A stretch of 64,000 nt of DNA from Basidiobolus meristosporus CBS 931.73 (Eukaryota; Basidiobolomycota; Basidiobolomycetes; Basidiobolales; Basidiobolaceae): positions 1 through 64,000 of the forward strand of contig MCFE01000353.1 in assembly GCA_002104905.1 (NCBI GenBank). Reading direction: 5' to 3'. Under the pieces are notes generated by a model. The model was not told where the DNA came from, searched no databases, and saw only the letters and a list, made by a program, of their open reading frames with translations. The position numbers and the translations under genes are program-made. Position 1 is the stretch's first letter; each line of letters opens with the position of its first letter. Of this stretch, positions 33,127 through 45,543 are shown in pieces.

Positions 33127-34495
33127 ATGTCATCCCAACAACAAGGAAACGAAACCGACCGCAATGTTGAAATCTGGAAGATCAAGAAATTGATTAAGAA
33201 TTTGGAAGCCGCCAGAGGGTTTGTTGCATTCCTTCCTCCTTCCCAACTGTTCCCTAGTTAAAATTTCCCCTTTTACCCGTAGAAATGGTACCTCTATGAT
33301 TTCCTTGATTCTCCCACCCAAGGATCAGATTTCACGTGCAGCTAAGATGCTTGCCGATGAGTATGGTACTGCTTCCAACATCAAGAGTAGAGTCAATCGT
33401 CTTTCAGTTTTAGCTGCCATTACTTCCACTCAACAGCGTCTTAAGCTATATACCAGAGTTCCTGAAAATGGCTTAGTCGTATACTGTGGTACTATTTTGA
33501 CTGATGAAGGCAAAGAAAAGAAGGTCAATATCGATTTTGAGCCCTTCAAGCCCATCAACACCTCTCTTTACTTATGCGACAACAAGTTCCATACTGAACC
33601 CCTTTCCGAATTGATGGAATCGGACTCCAAGTTTGGATTTATTGTCATGGACGGTAACGGTACTTTGTTCGGTACCTTGTCCGGTAATACTCGTGATATT
33701 GTTCACAAGCTTTCCGTTGATCTTCCCAAGAAGCACGGTAGAGGTGGTCAGTCCGCTCTTCGTTTTGCTCGTCTTCGTGAGGAAAAGCGTCACAACTACG
33801 TGAGAAAGGTCGCTGAATTAGCTGTGCAATTCTTCATCACCAACGATAAGGTCAACGTTGCTGGTTTGGTTCTTGCTGGTTCTGCCGATTTCAAGACCGA
33901 GTTGTCCCAATCCGAATTGTTTGATCAAAGACTGCAGGCCAAGATCATCAAGGTTGTTGATGTTTCTTATGGTGGTGAGAACGGTTTCAACCAAGCCATT
34001 GAGTTGTCCGGTGAGGTCTTGGCCAACGTCAAGTTCATCCAAGAGAAGAAGTTGATTCAGAAATACTTCGACGAAATCTCCCAAGATACTGGTAAATACT
34101 GCTTCGGTATTGACGATACCCTCAAGGGTCTTGAGCTTGGTGCCGTCGAAACCTTGATTGTGTGGGAAAGCTTGGCCACTACCCGCTATGTTCTTAAGAA
34201 CTCCGCTGGTCAAGAAGATATCAAGCACTTGTCTCCCGAGCAAGAGGCCGACAAGGCCAACTTCATGGATCCCGAAACCAAAACTGAGATGGAGGTGGTC
34301 GAGAAGCAGCCATTGCTTGAGTGGTTCGCCGAGAAGTACAAGGACTTCGGTGCTACTCTCGAATTCGTAACCAACCGCTCTCAAGAGGGTGCTCAGTTCG
34401 TCAAGGGCTTTGGTGGTGTTGGTGGCTTACTTAGATACAAGGTCGACTTCGCCACAATGGTTTACGATTCTGATGATGAATTCTTCTCCGACTAA
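33127..34495 (+). CDS. SUP45: eukaryotic peptide chain release factor 1 (eRF1)
   Basis: Two exons, 33127-33218 and 33283-34495, encode 434 aa; family members are ~437. Domain 1 has the stop-codon recognition motifs NIKS (63-66) and YLCDNKF (127-133). Domain 2 has the catalytic GGQ (185-187, in [13 protein letters not shown]). Domain 3, which binds eRF3, carries the acidic C-terminus DSDDEFFSD. It recognises all three stop codons in the ribosomal A site and triggers peptidyl-tRNA hydrolysis. The unaltered NIKS and YxCxxxF fit a standard code, as do the TAA, TAG and TGA stops used by genes here. The start context is AAAATGTC. Confidence 0.98.
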
Positions 34496-35327
34496 GTCTA
34501 CTCCCAATTTTCGTCTTCTAAATGTCTTTAATTAAAGAATACCTTGCCTTGTATTTCATCAATTATTTGTTCGGTGTCTTTCCTTTTCCCCACGACAAAT
34601 GCTATGGTGCAGCATTACACAATGGACAGACGATTGTTTCCTGCTTGGTATTCCATAGATAGGTCATAATTCCCGCTGCTGCGGGTTGCGACAACGCCGC
34701 CTCTGACATTGTATGACGTTGATGGCTCTGAGACCATCGGTGTTTGAGCATATTGCACCGCGTTCGGGATGGACAGCCGCTGGTCCGCGTAGATTATCGT
34801 AGATACCAGTGTGTTTCTGCTCAGAGCATGACAGAGCACCCCTGTTTTAAGGGACAACCGCCCTCCAAACTAGTTGCAAGGAAACATAGCAAGGCCATGC
34901 CATCTAGCGGCATCTTCACCTGGATGAATCCGTCAGTATGCCCTATCGATCCCTTCATAAAGCGGTACAATGCAGTTCGATATATTCGGATATCATGGCA
35001 TGCAGTGGATTAAAGGATGTGCGGCTTCTGTGTCAGGTATTTATTTATCATATTAACCCCTTTCTATTAGCCGTTAAGATGTGCAAGTCTATATTGCAGA
35101 TATGCACTCTATTACACTGTATGAAGTTTAGCGTATTTTGTATCTTCCGCTGCCCCTTATAGACACTGAAGCGTCATTGTGAAACCTTTATTCATCTTAT
35201 TCCAACATTCCACCTCGCGACTAGCAGTACTAGCGGTACAACTGACACTGAAAGGTAAGGTGACAACACGCCAGTTAGTAGCTGTTGGTCAATGTTAACT
35301 CGGGACCAAGTTTGATAGTGAATTTTC
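34496..35327. other. intergenic between eRF1 and kinesin
   Basis: No supported gene. A minus frame at 34615-34857 reads like a Ser/Thr-rich C-terminal exon (SEPSTSYNVRGG) preceded by an AG, but I could not connect it to a start. Confidence 0.4.
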
Positions 35328-38300
35328 ATGTCGGGTAACAATGTTAAAGTCGTATGTCGATTTCGGCCACAGAACAAACTCGAGGAAAGAAACAACGGAC
35401 GAACGGTTGTCGATATCGATGATTCAGGAACCTCAGTTAAATTCGAAGTAACGCCTTTCCTTTTACAGTTTGATACACTAGTCACTAAGCCCCTCCCCTT
35501 CATTCAATCGAACTTGCATAGAGTAAGGAACATCGAGGGACTTTCAACTTTGATAGGTGCTATTCTCCAACCGCTTCTCAACAAGAGGTATTCGAGTATG
35601 GTATCATACAAACCGTGGAAGGTATTTGGCGAACTTCGTGTAGCCCATGGCATAACGGTGTATTGATGTTTCGGAATTAGATGTTATGTGTGGCTATAAC
35701 GGCACGGTGCTTGCATACGGCCAAACCGGTAGTGGTAAAACTCATACGATGATGGTAGCTTATCTGTATTGTCAACCGGAAAAGCATGACTCGTTTGGCT
35801 TATATGCAATTTGCTTGATAGGGGGATATGGAGAGTGCCGAATTCCAAGGCATTATACCTCGCATCGTGGAAACAATCTTTCAATCGATCCACGACTCCC
35901 CATATACCACCGAGTATACAGTCAAGGTATCCTGCATGGAGATATACATGGAGAGAATCCGTGACCTGCTAAACCGTCAGTATTTGTAGAGTGAACAACG
36001 ATCACGAGAGGTCACTAATCACTCTTGCTTACAGCCAAAAACGACAACCTGTCCATCCACGAGGATAAAAATCGAGGGATCTACGTGAAGGATCTATGTG
36101 AGGTGTACGTTAGCGATTTGCAAGAAGTTTACGAGGTTATGGACCGTGGAGCGAGTGCCCGTGCCGTATCCTCTACAAGTAAGGCCACGTGATTCGTTGG
36201 GCACTTAATGAAGCTCTACTTACTATTTTCCCTCACGAACCGCAGACATGAATGCTGAGAGCTCGCGTTCCCACTCCATCTTCATAATTGTGATCAGTCA
36301 AAAGAACCTGGTAGACGGGAGCGTAAAGACCGGAAAGCTGTACTTGGTTGACCTGGCTGGGTCCGAGAAAGTTGGCAAAACTGGCGCCTCTGGTCAAACC
36401 TTGGAGGAGGCCAAAAAGATCAACAAGTCGTTAACGACTCTTGGCATGGTCATCAATGCGCTCTCTGATGGCAAGGTATCGACCCTTATGAAAAGTACAA
36501 TCACTCTACTTTACTTATGATCCTAATGTCTACACCATGCCAGTCGACCCATATACCATATCGCGACAGTAAGCTTACTAGAATTCTGCAAGAATCCCTG
36601 GGTGGAAACTCTCGCACCACATTGATTATCAACTGCTCTCCCTCGTCCTACAATGATGCCGAAACCTTGAGCACACTTCGCTTCGGAGCAAGGTACAGAT
36701 ACTCATAGCTGATGCCCTGTTACCTCACGTTCATCTGGAAAACCATTACCTGCAGAGCAAAAACCATCAAGAACAAAGCCAAGGTTAACCAAGAGCTGAG
36801 CTCTGAGCAGCTGAAGGCGATGCTAAAACAATCCAAGGCTGAAGCACTCACCTTTAGACAATACACTGCCTTGTTGGAGGATGAACTAGTCGTCTGGCGC
36901 TCAGGTAGGCCCAAAAGGATTTAGCGTTTCTCATTGCACAACTAAGGAGTTGAATACTGTTCAGGCGGCTCTGTTCCCCAGGAGAAGTATGCTTCCATGG
37001 AAAAGGTTGCTGGAGCAAACAAAGGTCAATTCAAAAACATACAACATTCATATTCTGGCTCGCCGGTGCCTAGAGCCCCTCTGACTCCAGTTTCGTACGG
37101 AGTAAACTCTCGTACGATGTCCCCGGCTCAGCAACTCCAAGAAAACGAGTTGGCTGAGCAGCTCGCGGAAAAGGCAAGCCTAGCTATCGGTTTGACTCGA
37201 AGCATAATAAGCCATTTAACACGCTAAACCATAGGAACTGGAGCTCAATGAACAAACCAAATTAAATCTTGCCTTGAAGGAGCAATTCATTTCCTTGAAA
37301 AAACAGGCGATAAAACACGCTAAGGTTAGTGGGATTCGCTCTGCGATTGCGCATATATTAATGCTGATCCTTCGGAAACCAGGAGAACAAAGATATGATC
37401 ACCAAGATCACTGAGCTGCGAAATCAATTAGAGAAAAGCAAAAGTGAGAACCAAGTTGTTGTCATTGGCATGAACAACCTCAATGAGACCAACCAAAACC
37501 TGGTTGACGAACTAAAGGGATTGAAGGTAAGTCCTTCGTAGCCACGTGGTATATGGAGAGTACCATCTTAGAATGATGTTGGACCAGAAAACCATCACCC
37601 AGATTATACGCTCTTCCGAAGATACCAGAAATGGCGCCAGTAACGACAAAGAGAAGGTGGCCCAGATTATTGCTGAACTTTCAAATTCGGTGAGTAGCAT
37701 TGACGAGAATTGGAAATAGCGTTACTAATTCGATGCACAGATTGCTAGCGGAAGGCAGCAGGCTAGGAACGGCTCCACAGAGGCCAATAATGTGATCAAG
37801 GCTTCAAGACTTGACGGGCCCCAGGCCAAGCCGCTCGGAGGGCAATATGAACGAACCGTAAATGAACTGAAATACGAAGATAGCCTACACCCTCATAAAA
37901 AAGATGAGTCCGATTCCCAGTATTCGAAGCCCAACACTCATAGTAGAAACCCAATTGGTGTGATGTCGAAGCGCTCTATATGATTACACCCCATCAATTC
38001 GCTTATACTTCTCTCTGTGTAGACAAATCCGTCGTTGAACAGAAAGCAGGTGGCAACCCATATGTTTCGAGAGTAGCCGACGAATTGGTATTGTTATTTG
38101 ATCTCTATAACATTGCACCAATGCTGACTTCTTTTTGAAGGGCAAGTCTCTAAAATCCAACTTCAAAGAGACCCAAATTCGTGATGGGAATAAGCAAGAC
38201 ACCCATGGAAGAAACGAAGGCATTCAAGGCTTCAACAGGTACATATTGCTTCGAGTTGCTGAATTGGCTTTCTATTATGCCACTTCGACCTGAACCATAT

Positions 38301-38437
38301 AAGAATGCTTGTGAAAGTACTAACCATTCCTTTGAACTCGCTCTTTTAGACGACCTTTGCCAGATACAAAAGCCTTGCAACCGGCTCCGAGCACAAGAAT
38401 GAAAGAGACATCAAAGCTCTGGCACAGTAATCGTTAG
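35328..38437 (+). CDS. kinesin-1 heavy chain
   Basis: Sixteen exons (first 35328-35447, then 35522-35621, 35681-35754, 35822-35975, 36035-36178, 36246-36475, 36544-36692, 36756-36904, 36965-37173, 37235-37324, 37383-37526, 37588-37689, 37741-37957, 38023-38087, 38141-38238, 38350-38437) sum to 2133 nt, 710 aa. The N-terminal motor has VCRFRPQN, P-loop [11 protein letters not shown], switch [11 protein letters not shown] and switch II VDLAGSE. The fungal kinesin-1 neck follows ([22 protein letters not shown]), then broken coiled coil and a basic, low-complexity tail. It walks to microtubule plus ends carrying vesicles. At 710 aa it is shorter than the ~930 aa typical of fungal kinesin-1; the stalk is reduced. 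Intron 9 is GC-AG (GCAAGC). Confidence 0.93.
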
Positions 38438-39424
38438 ATTTACTGGTGAGCGCCCACATGTGAACACTGCAAAGATGGGATGAAAAGACCATTCTGCTTG
38501 AGAATCTGAGAAAACGATCATAAGCAATTTGGCCACTGCTAGTTTTTTGGTCAAGTATACCCAGATTAGCAACCCAAGCTCCAGTACAACGTACTCGATA
38601 TTGTCGACCCATAAGATTGAAAAACCGTAATCCTCTGATTGCCCTGCCGAGTCATGGTCTCGATGGTGCTAAAAGGTGCTTCTTCTGGTATGTTTGGTAG
38701 CACTCCGTGGACTGAAATGCTTGATACCAAAGAGGAAAACGCTAGCTAGGATAAACCCTCTTGAGCTATTAGTCTACTGGCTGGACTGGCTTCCCATATT
38801 TTACCAGAATATTTTCGAAATCCCCACCTCTGTAGATATGTACATAGAGTCTAGAAAATCAACCGTGGTGGCACTAAGCCTAATGCATTGTACTCAGTCT
38901 TTTAATTAATAGCTTTTGGATCGGCCTTGGTTATCTTGTAACGCACAGCCTTGTAATATTTGCTAACATAGACTTTATAACCACTAATACGTGCTCATAA
39001 AACGATCCAAGACCCGTCCTAAAAGCAATTTTTCCTTGTTCATCCACTGCACAGTGAAGAATTTTTGGTTTTAGATGAGTTCATAGCATGACACAATTCG
39101 TGATCGGGTAAATCGACTTTTCTAACGTGGATGAAGCAGATCATGGCCATTGGTGGGCCATGATATCACACATCATGACAAGCGCGTTAAACAAATTATA
39201 TTGTTTTGTATAACATCTATACACGCATGCTACGTATTGTTGGTGTTGAGAAATTTTTCATATTCCAATGAATTCGAGTGGATTCGAGCTGATTTTACCT
39301 TGGGAACCCCCGCTTAGAAATCAATCTTGACCAAGTTGGGGCTTTGCTTACTGCTACCTGTTAGTTCTTTGTTCTTCTCCCCCAAACAGGCATCAATATC
39401 CTCTCCCACGCATAGATACAAGCG
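38438..39424. other. intergenic between kinesin and TOM40
   Basis: About 1 kb, AT-rich, no supported gene on either strand. Frames at 38346-38612 (minus) and 38676-38909 (plus) have no motif. Confidence 0.45.
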
Positions 39425-40545
39425 ATGTCTGGCTCTGATCTTACTCAATACTGGAACCCTTTGCATTTGGTTCGACTTTTCAACGAGTACAAGGCTGGGC
39501 TTGGTCTCCCAAACCCTGGCTCTTACGAAGCGCTTCAACGTGAAGTTAAAAGTGAGCACAGCATCCCCAGATATGAAAATCCCAAGAAAACAGCCAAACT
39601 CACTTAATTTGCCTCTTTAGACACTTTCCTGACCAACCATGTCTTCGATGGTGCCAGAGCCGATTTGACCAAGGGTTTATCCCAGAACTTCCAAGTCACA
39701 CACTCCTTCTCTCTTGGCTCCATGATCATGCCTCCCTCCTACAGCTTTGGAACCGTTTTCGTTGGAGCTAAGGTATCTAGCGAGCCAAAAGTGATGTGAA
39801 TATTCAATTTTTCATTCTGAACATTCGTAGTCTTTCCTCCAAGGTACTATTGACACCGACGGCAACTTGCAAGCCCGAGTAAACTATGCCTGGTCTCAAA
39901 ACTTGGTTTCCAAGATCCAAAGCCAAGTAAGCGACGACCTGTTCGTGGACCCTTCCATGCCATCTAATATCTAACACCTTTATCAAGCTTTCAAACCAAC
40001 CTGGACACTCGATGCTTCAGCTCGAGACTGACTACAACGGCGATGATTTTAACCTGAACGTCAAGGCCGTCAACCCTTCTCCCGCCGAAGGCACCGGCAT
40101 CTTTGTTGGCAGCTACCTTCAATCGGTCACCAAACACTTGTCAGTTGGTCTCGAAGGCTTGCTTCAGAAGCCTACTCCTGACATTGAAGAGTCCGGCTTG
40201 GCTTATGTTGCCAGATACGCCAAGGACAATTACATTGCCACCGCACAGTTCCAGGGAATGGGCGTGATCCAAGCCTCCTACTACCAGAAGATCAATGAGA
40301 AGGTTGACTTCGGAACCGAACTCCAAATCATCTGCGCCCAAGGACGCCGTGAGGCTGTCTGCTCCGTCGGTGGCAAATTCGACTTCAGACAGGCCACCTT
40401 CCGTGGCCAGGTCGACACCACCGGCAAGGTTTCTGCTGTGCTTGAGGAGAAGATGGCCCCCGGGTTCTCCTTCCTCATCAGCGGTGAGATCGACCACATG
40501 AAGGGTGCTAGTAGATTTGGGGTTGGCATTATGTTGGAAGCATAA
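39425..40545 (+). CDS. TOM40: mitochondrial import receptor subunit Tom40
   Basis: Exons 39425-39551, 39621-39772, 39831-39926 and 39988-40545 sum to 933 nt, 310 aa. Landmarks are the N-terminal NPGSYEALQREVK, then FDGARADLTKGLSQNFQVTHSFSLG, LQGTIDTDGNLQARV and a C-terminal series of amphipathic strands ending SRFGVGIMLEA. It is the beta-barrel pore of the outer-membrane TOM complex, through which nearly all nuclear-encoded mitochondrial precursors pass. It lacks the longer N-terminal extension of some Tom40s, hence the short length. The 3' end converges on RPT3 with ~320 bp between stop codons. Confidence 0.93.
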
Positions 40546-40866
40546 GTTGGCTCACTTCGGCACACACTCACAAAACCCCTAAATCTCATCTATTTCATCA
40601 TGGAACAACTCGCTTCATTCAAATATTTTAAGCATAAAAATCATTTCCTCCAGAATTCCAGTGATTCGTGGGCCCACTTGACCAGCCGTAGAGTGTGCAA
40701 TGGACTCGATGATTGGTGGCCAACACGATTGCATAGTGTGGGGTGGGGGCCGGGTCATGTGGCCATCTGGCGAGTGATGTGTAAAATTAAATTGGTACTC
40801 TTTATATATGTATATGTTGAAGAACCTCGACTAAGTGGAAACAGAAGTGACGGAGTGCTAAAGAGA

Positions 40867-42221
40867 TTATTTGTAGAACTCGAAATCAATGTCGGTTTTC
40901 TTGACGTTGGATTTGTAGCCCTTTTCGATATCCTTGCTGAGGATGACATAGCGATTCTTGCGGACGGCTTGCATACCAGCTTCTTGGCAGATGGCTGCGA
41001 TGTCAGCACCGCTGAGTTTATCGGGACGTGACACGACTGTTGAGGAAGGGTGAGGTTAGGTAATGGTGTGTCGAAGACAACTGCTTGGCCTACTTACAAT
41101 CTTCCAGATCCACCTCTTCAGATAGGTTCATCTTGCCGGTGATTGTGGAGAAAATCAACCGCTTTTGACGACGGTCGGGGGTAGGGAACTCGATCTTGCG
41201 GTCCAATCTTCCGGGACGCAGAAGGGCTGGATCCAAGGTGTCGGCACGGTTGGTGGCCATAATGACCTTGATGTTGGAGGATTGGTCGAACCCATCCATT
41301 TGGTTGAGTAGCTCAAGAAGAATACGTTGCACTTCACGATCGGCACCAGTCTGAGCATCGAAACGTTTGGTGGCGATGGCATCCACTTCGTCAATGAAGA
41401 TGATGGCGGGCGAATTCTCTCTTGCTAGACGGAAGACATCGCGCACCATACGTGGGCCTTCACCGAGATACTTCTGGACAAACTCTGAGCCAACCACACG
41501 AATGAAGGAGGCGGTTGTGTGGTTGGCAACGGCTTTGACAAGCATGGTTTTACCTGTACCTGGAGGGCCGTAGAGAAGCACACCGCGGGGAGGATCGATA
41601 CCGATCTGTCGATATAGGTCGAAGTGGGTCAAAGGCAACTCGACTGCCTCGCGGATTTCTTGCTTCTGAATATCCAAACCGCCGACATCGGAGTAAGAGA
41701 CATCCGGCTTCTCAGCAGCGCTAAGTAGAGCAATACTGCTATCGGCCTCGGGAGGCAAGACATCAACCAACGCATTGGAGTGTCTATGTAGGGCTACTGA
41801 GGAGCTAGGCTTGAGGAGCTCACGATCGATAGTGCTTAAGATGCGCACGACATAATTGGAGCCGGTGGTAGAGCCAACGATACCAGTGTGTTCATCAATA
41901 GGTTCCAAGAACTGGCCGATGACCAAAGGCACAGATTGGATTCTTTTTACTTCTTCCTGGGCTCGGATGAGCTCTCTCTTCAGATTCTTTTGTTCATCTT
42001 TGATGTATTCTTCCTGGATTTCCAAAAACTCTAAATGGCGCTGGAGCTTCTTGAGTTTGGTGTAGAGATCCTCGTCAGACAAGTTATCAAGAGCCTCGCT
42101 AGCGCTCAGGACAGCGGGTTCCTTGGGATTGGCAATGGACAGATTAGGCTTAGGGACGAAGCAGCAAGACAACAAAAAAACGAACCTGTGGTTTTTCGAG
42201 CACAATACCAATCTCTTCCAT
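40867..42221 (-). CDS. RPT3: 26S proteasome regulatory ATPase Rpt3 (PSMC4)
   Basis: Exons 42221-42186, 42148-41098 and 41036-40867 sum to 1257 nt, 418 aa, exactly the usual length. An N-terminal coiled coil ([20 protein letters not shown]) is followed by an OB domain, then the AAA module. The latter has Walker A GPPGTGKT, Walker [11 protein letters not shown], the pore-loop region [16 protein letters not shown], sensor MATNRAD and arginine fingers RPGRLDRK. The C-terminus ends FEFYK, the HbYX-like tail expected of Rpt3. It is one of six unfoldase subunits of the 19S base. The 12-codon first exon is too short to see alone. Its start faces PIG-U across ~415 bp. Confidence 0.97.
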
Positions 42222-42635
42222 GTTCAGGGGCTTTTATGTATACAATAGAAGGTAAGAACGCAAGCAGGCACGTTCAAAAATGAGCTATCAGGGGAGGGGG
42301 AGCAACTGTAAGCAGTGCGAAAGTTTAGTTTGTGGGAGTGGTTCTGCGAAGGGCTTATAATCAGTTTGGCCTACAAATCATCGGAATTCGTACTGGATAC
42401 CTTTTTTCTTGATTACGTAGTCAAGGACGAAAGATTTGCTCACCACTCATTGATCTGCCACATATAATCGTGCCATCCTATGATTGTCGATGGTAAGCGG
42501 GCCCTGAGGTCGCAGCATAATCAAACCAATTTGAACAGAAACATGATCAATCCATTCAATAAATTCAATTTGCTTGGTCTAGTAAACACTCACAAGTTTT
42601 CCACCACTCAGTCTTGCTAGTGAATTCTCGCCAAG
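42222..42635. promoter_or_regulatory. divergent promoter region, RPT3 / PIG-U
   Basis: The two start codons are 414 bp apart and point away from each other, so both promoters must lie here or overlap. I found no clear TATA box and no PACE-type proteasome element (GGTGGCAAA). The call rests on geometry only. Confidence 0.5.
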
Positions 42636-44396
42636 ATGACGGCCGTCGCGAAAACCACGAAGCGCACCACTCTGTACGTAGTGTTGGTCGGGGTAGTCCT
42701 GAGACTGGGTCTAGCGTTTTTCTTTCAGGATGCCATCAAAGACAATCTGACGACCAGAGTGGAAATAGCCACCCCTGTGACAAGTTACAAAAGATGTAAG
42801 CAATCCTGGGCGTCGTATTTCTTTTGGCCCAAACACTCAACGCTTCCATCGTAGTGACCGAAGGCTTGTATCTCGCGCAGAACGGGGTTGCCCCTTACGA
42901 TGGCGGGGTCTTCCATCAGGTCAGGAATAGCACGAAGAGTTGCTTTGACTCCAGTCTTACATACATATGCTTTCACTAGGCTCCGCTGTTGTTGGTGCTA
43001 TTCCAATTTGCCCGGAGGCTCCCTGAACTGTTTAGCTACCTTCTATACACCATAGTTGATGTTGTGATCGCTTTGGAGCTGCAAAAGATAAGCGCCGTGA
43101 AAGAGCTTCTCTATTTGAACAAAAGGAAACTGGAGGCCGAAGCAAAGGAGAATCCAAACGCTGTCGAGGAAAACTGGCTGATATCTGCCTTGTATCTTTT
43201 TTATTTGGCCAGCCGTGGGGAAGCGATCATTTCGACACGTTACATTGTCCTTGATTCTAACCACACTAGATACTTGTTCAACCCATATTCCGTTCTCACC
43301 TCGCTTGCAAGGTCCACCATAGTATTTACAAATCTTTGTGTCATCTTGGCCTTCAGCACCTCCTTAAGAGGTAAATTGCGTATCCATCTATGTGTGCATG
43401 GAATGTGCCCTTACCGACATCGGTCTTAGGTAATAAGTTCTGGTCCATGTTCTGGGTCGCTATGGCTGCCTATTTGAGCTTCTATCCCATTATGCTCGTC
43501 TTCCCAGTGGTCATGATTCTGGCGCAGGGTAGCGGGCGTTCATTGAAGGTACATGCGAGAATTCAGAACGAACGAAGAGTCTGTATTCTAACAAACGGCT
43601 AGGCCGTTGCTCTTTCCAGCGCACCACTCCTCGTGGTTTGTTTGGGTGCCCTTCTAGGAGTGTCGTATTTGTTGGTTGGGTCGTGGCAATTCATTCCTGC
43701 CACGTATGGTGTGATGTAAGAATGAACAGCCTTCGTCAACACTTGAATGTTCACTAACACACATACAGACTTTTTGTATCCGATCTTACTCCCAATATCG
43801 GACTGTTCTGGTACTTCTTCATTGAATTGTTTGAGCAGTTCCGCTCCTTCTTTCTGCTGGTCTTTCAGTTCCACGTGTTTGTGTTTGCACTTCCAGTGTG
43901 CATCCGATTCAGGTCGGTTCGGCGTAGCCACTACCCTCGCTGCTAGCATGCGTATTGACAACTTCAATGTTTTAGAGAGCACCCACTGTTCGCTGGCACA
44001 ATTCTATGCGGGATTATCGGAATCTTCAAGTCATATCCCTCCATTGGCGACGCCTCACTCTATCTGGGACTTCTTCCGGTCTACCATGAGCTATTCAAAT
44101 GTAAGTTTGAGTTAGAAAGTTTTCGTCGCGCCCAACTAACATCGAATCGCCATCTAGATATGCGATACAACTTCCTGGTTGCCAATCTGTTTCTGTACTC
44201 CAGTGCACTGGCACCCATCTTCTGGCACCTGTGGATCTACCAGGGTAGTGGAAACGCCAATTTCTTCTATGCCATCACGCTTGTTTATGGAGTGGGCCAA
44301 ATTATCCTGATCATCGATGTAACCTATGCGATGCTTAGGAGAGAATTCGACTTGGATCATCCCGAGCACCGGACCAAGCTGTTGTTACAAAAATAG
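42636..44396 (+). CDS. GAB1: GPI transamidase subunit PIG-U / Gab1
   Basis: Eight exons: 42636-42795, 42855-42919, 42980-43370, 43430-43548, 43603-43715, 43769-43912, 43976-44100, 44158-44396; 1356 nt, 451 aa. Multi-pass ER membrane protein. Landmarks are EGLYLAQNGVAPYDGGVFHQAPLLL near the N-terminus (residues ~55-78), FNPYSVLTSLARST, and the family signature DLTPNIGLFWYFFIELF. It ends with further helices and a basic tail. It is part of the complex that replaces the C-terminal signal of proteins by a GPI anchor in the ER. Length fits the family (human 435). Introns of ~50-65 bp break nearly every helix. Confidence 0.94.
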
Positions 44397-44759
44397 TTGG
44401 AAGGTTTGCTGGCATACGCTTGTATAGTTTGATTTTACTTGGACATGGGCAACAAATGTGTCATTTTTATTTCCCATCCTTCGCCGAACAATAAACCTAT
44501 CGATATTTGCACTTGGTGCACGACTGGATATTACAGACCCCATTTGCTCCACTTGATTTCTTCAGCGCTTTGTAGGTCCATGTTATCAAACGGCAAACAT
44601 CCTGGCAACAACTACCGCTCAAAATGAACAAACAAGCAGCAAGAGGCGTGCTAGCCATGATCCAAGCTGCCAACAGCAACAGTGATGCTTCAAATCAATA
44701 TTTAACAAGTCAATGCAAACAAAGGCTTTATTGTTATTTGCAATACAGGACCAGGATGC

Positions 44760-45298
44760 TTAGAAGACAAGAGCGGCACCCTAGACAAGCGGCATTGTTA
44801 GTTGGGCTGTATGGCATATCCACCCATGTTAGAAAACTCACCTTGGTCTTCTTGTCACCGCCAAGTTCGAAGTGCTTGCAACGCTTCAAGGAGAGTTGCA
44901 TCTTGTACTTGCAAGCGGTGCACTCCAAACGGAGAACGACCTTCTTGGTGGTCTTGGCCTTCTTGTGGAAGACAGGCTTGGTTTGACCACCATAACCGGA
45001 CTGCTTACGGTCGTAACGACGCTTACCTTGGGCGAAGAGAGAAGCCTTTCCGGTCTTGTATTGGGTGACCTTGTGGGGGGTGTGCTTACGGCAAGCCTTT
45101 CCCTTGCAGTAGGTGTTTCTGGTTTTGGGAATGTTGACCTGGCAAAAAAAGTACTTAATGAGCTGCACACCAACATCCGGGGGGTTACAAGCCATCAAAT
45201 ACACCCTCCCGACTAACGCCGAGTCGATGGAAGATATCTTTGGAATGGCAACAGGTGGTGAAGTGATGGATACATCAGAGAAGAAGATGGCTTACCAT
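44760..45298 (-). CDS. RPL42: 60S ribosomal protein eL42 (L36A/L44)
   Basis: Exons 45298-45296 (the ATG alone), 45138-44842 and 44780-44760 give 321 nt, 106 aa. The sequence runs [15 protein letters not shown] through [28 protein letters not shown] and the zinc ligands CTACKYK and [10 protein letters not shown], to the conserved end GAALVF. It lies near the E site of the large subunit. The first exon codes for the start codon only (ATG, then GTAAGCC), and the first intron is 157 bp, the longest in the gene. Such start-codon introns are common in ribosomal protein genes and may aid expression. The last exon holds just seven codons. Confidence 0.96.
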
Positions 45299-45543
45299 TT
45301 CGAGACTACTACCACCGGAACGGTAATGGAGAGAGAAAGAGAGAAGAATTTCCCAGCGACAATAACTTTAATCGAGTTCACACCAACTTCACCAATCATT
45401 TGAATTCTTCCATTTGATTCAGACAATCCCTAAAAAAAAGTCCTCATCCGGTGGACACAAATTGGTGCGCAGACTGGTATTTATTTTGATATAATGTAAG
45501 TTGGATCGTATATTAACAATATTTCTGTGGGATTCCCTCGTCA

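Noticed and set aside
33818..34384. 188-codon antisense ORF within eRF1
   Set aside because: Leu/Gly/Val-rich shadow created by codon bias of the highly conserved eRF1 frame.
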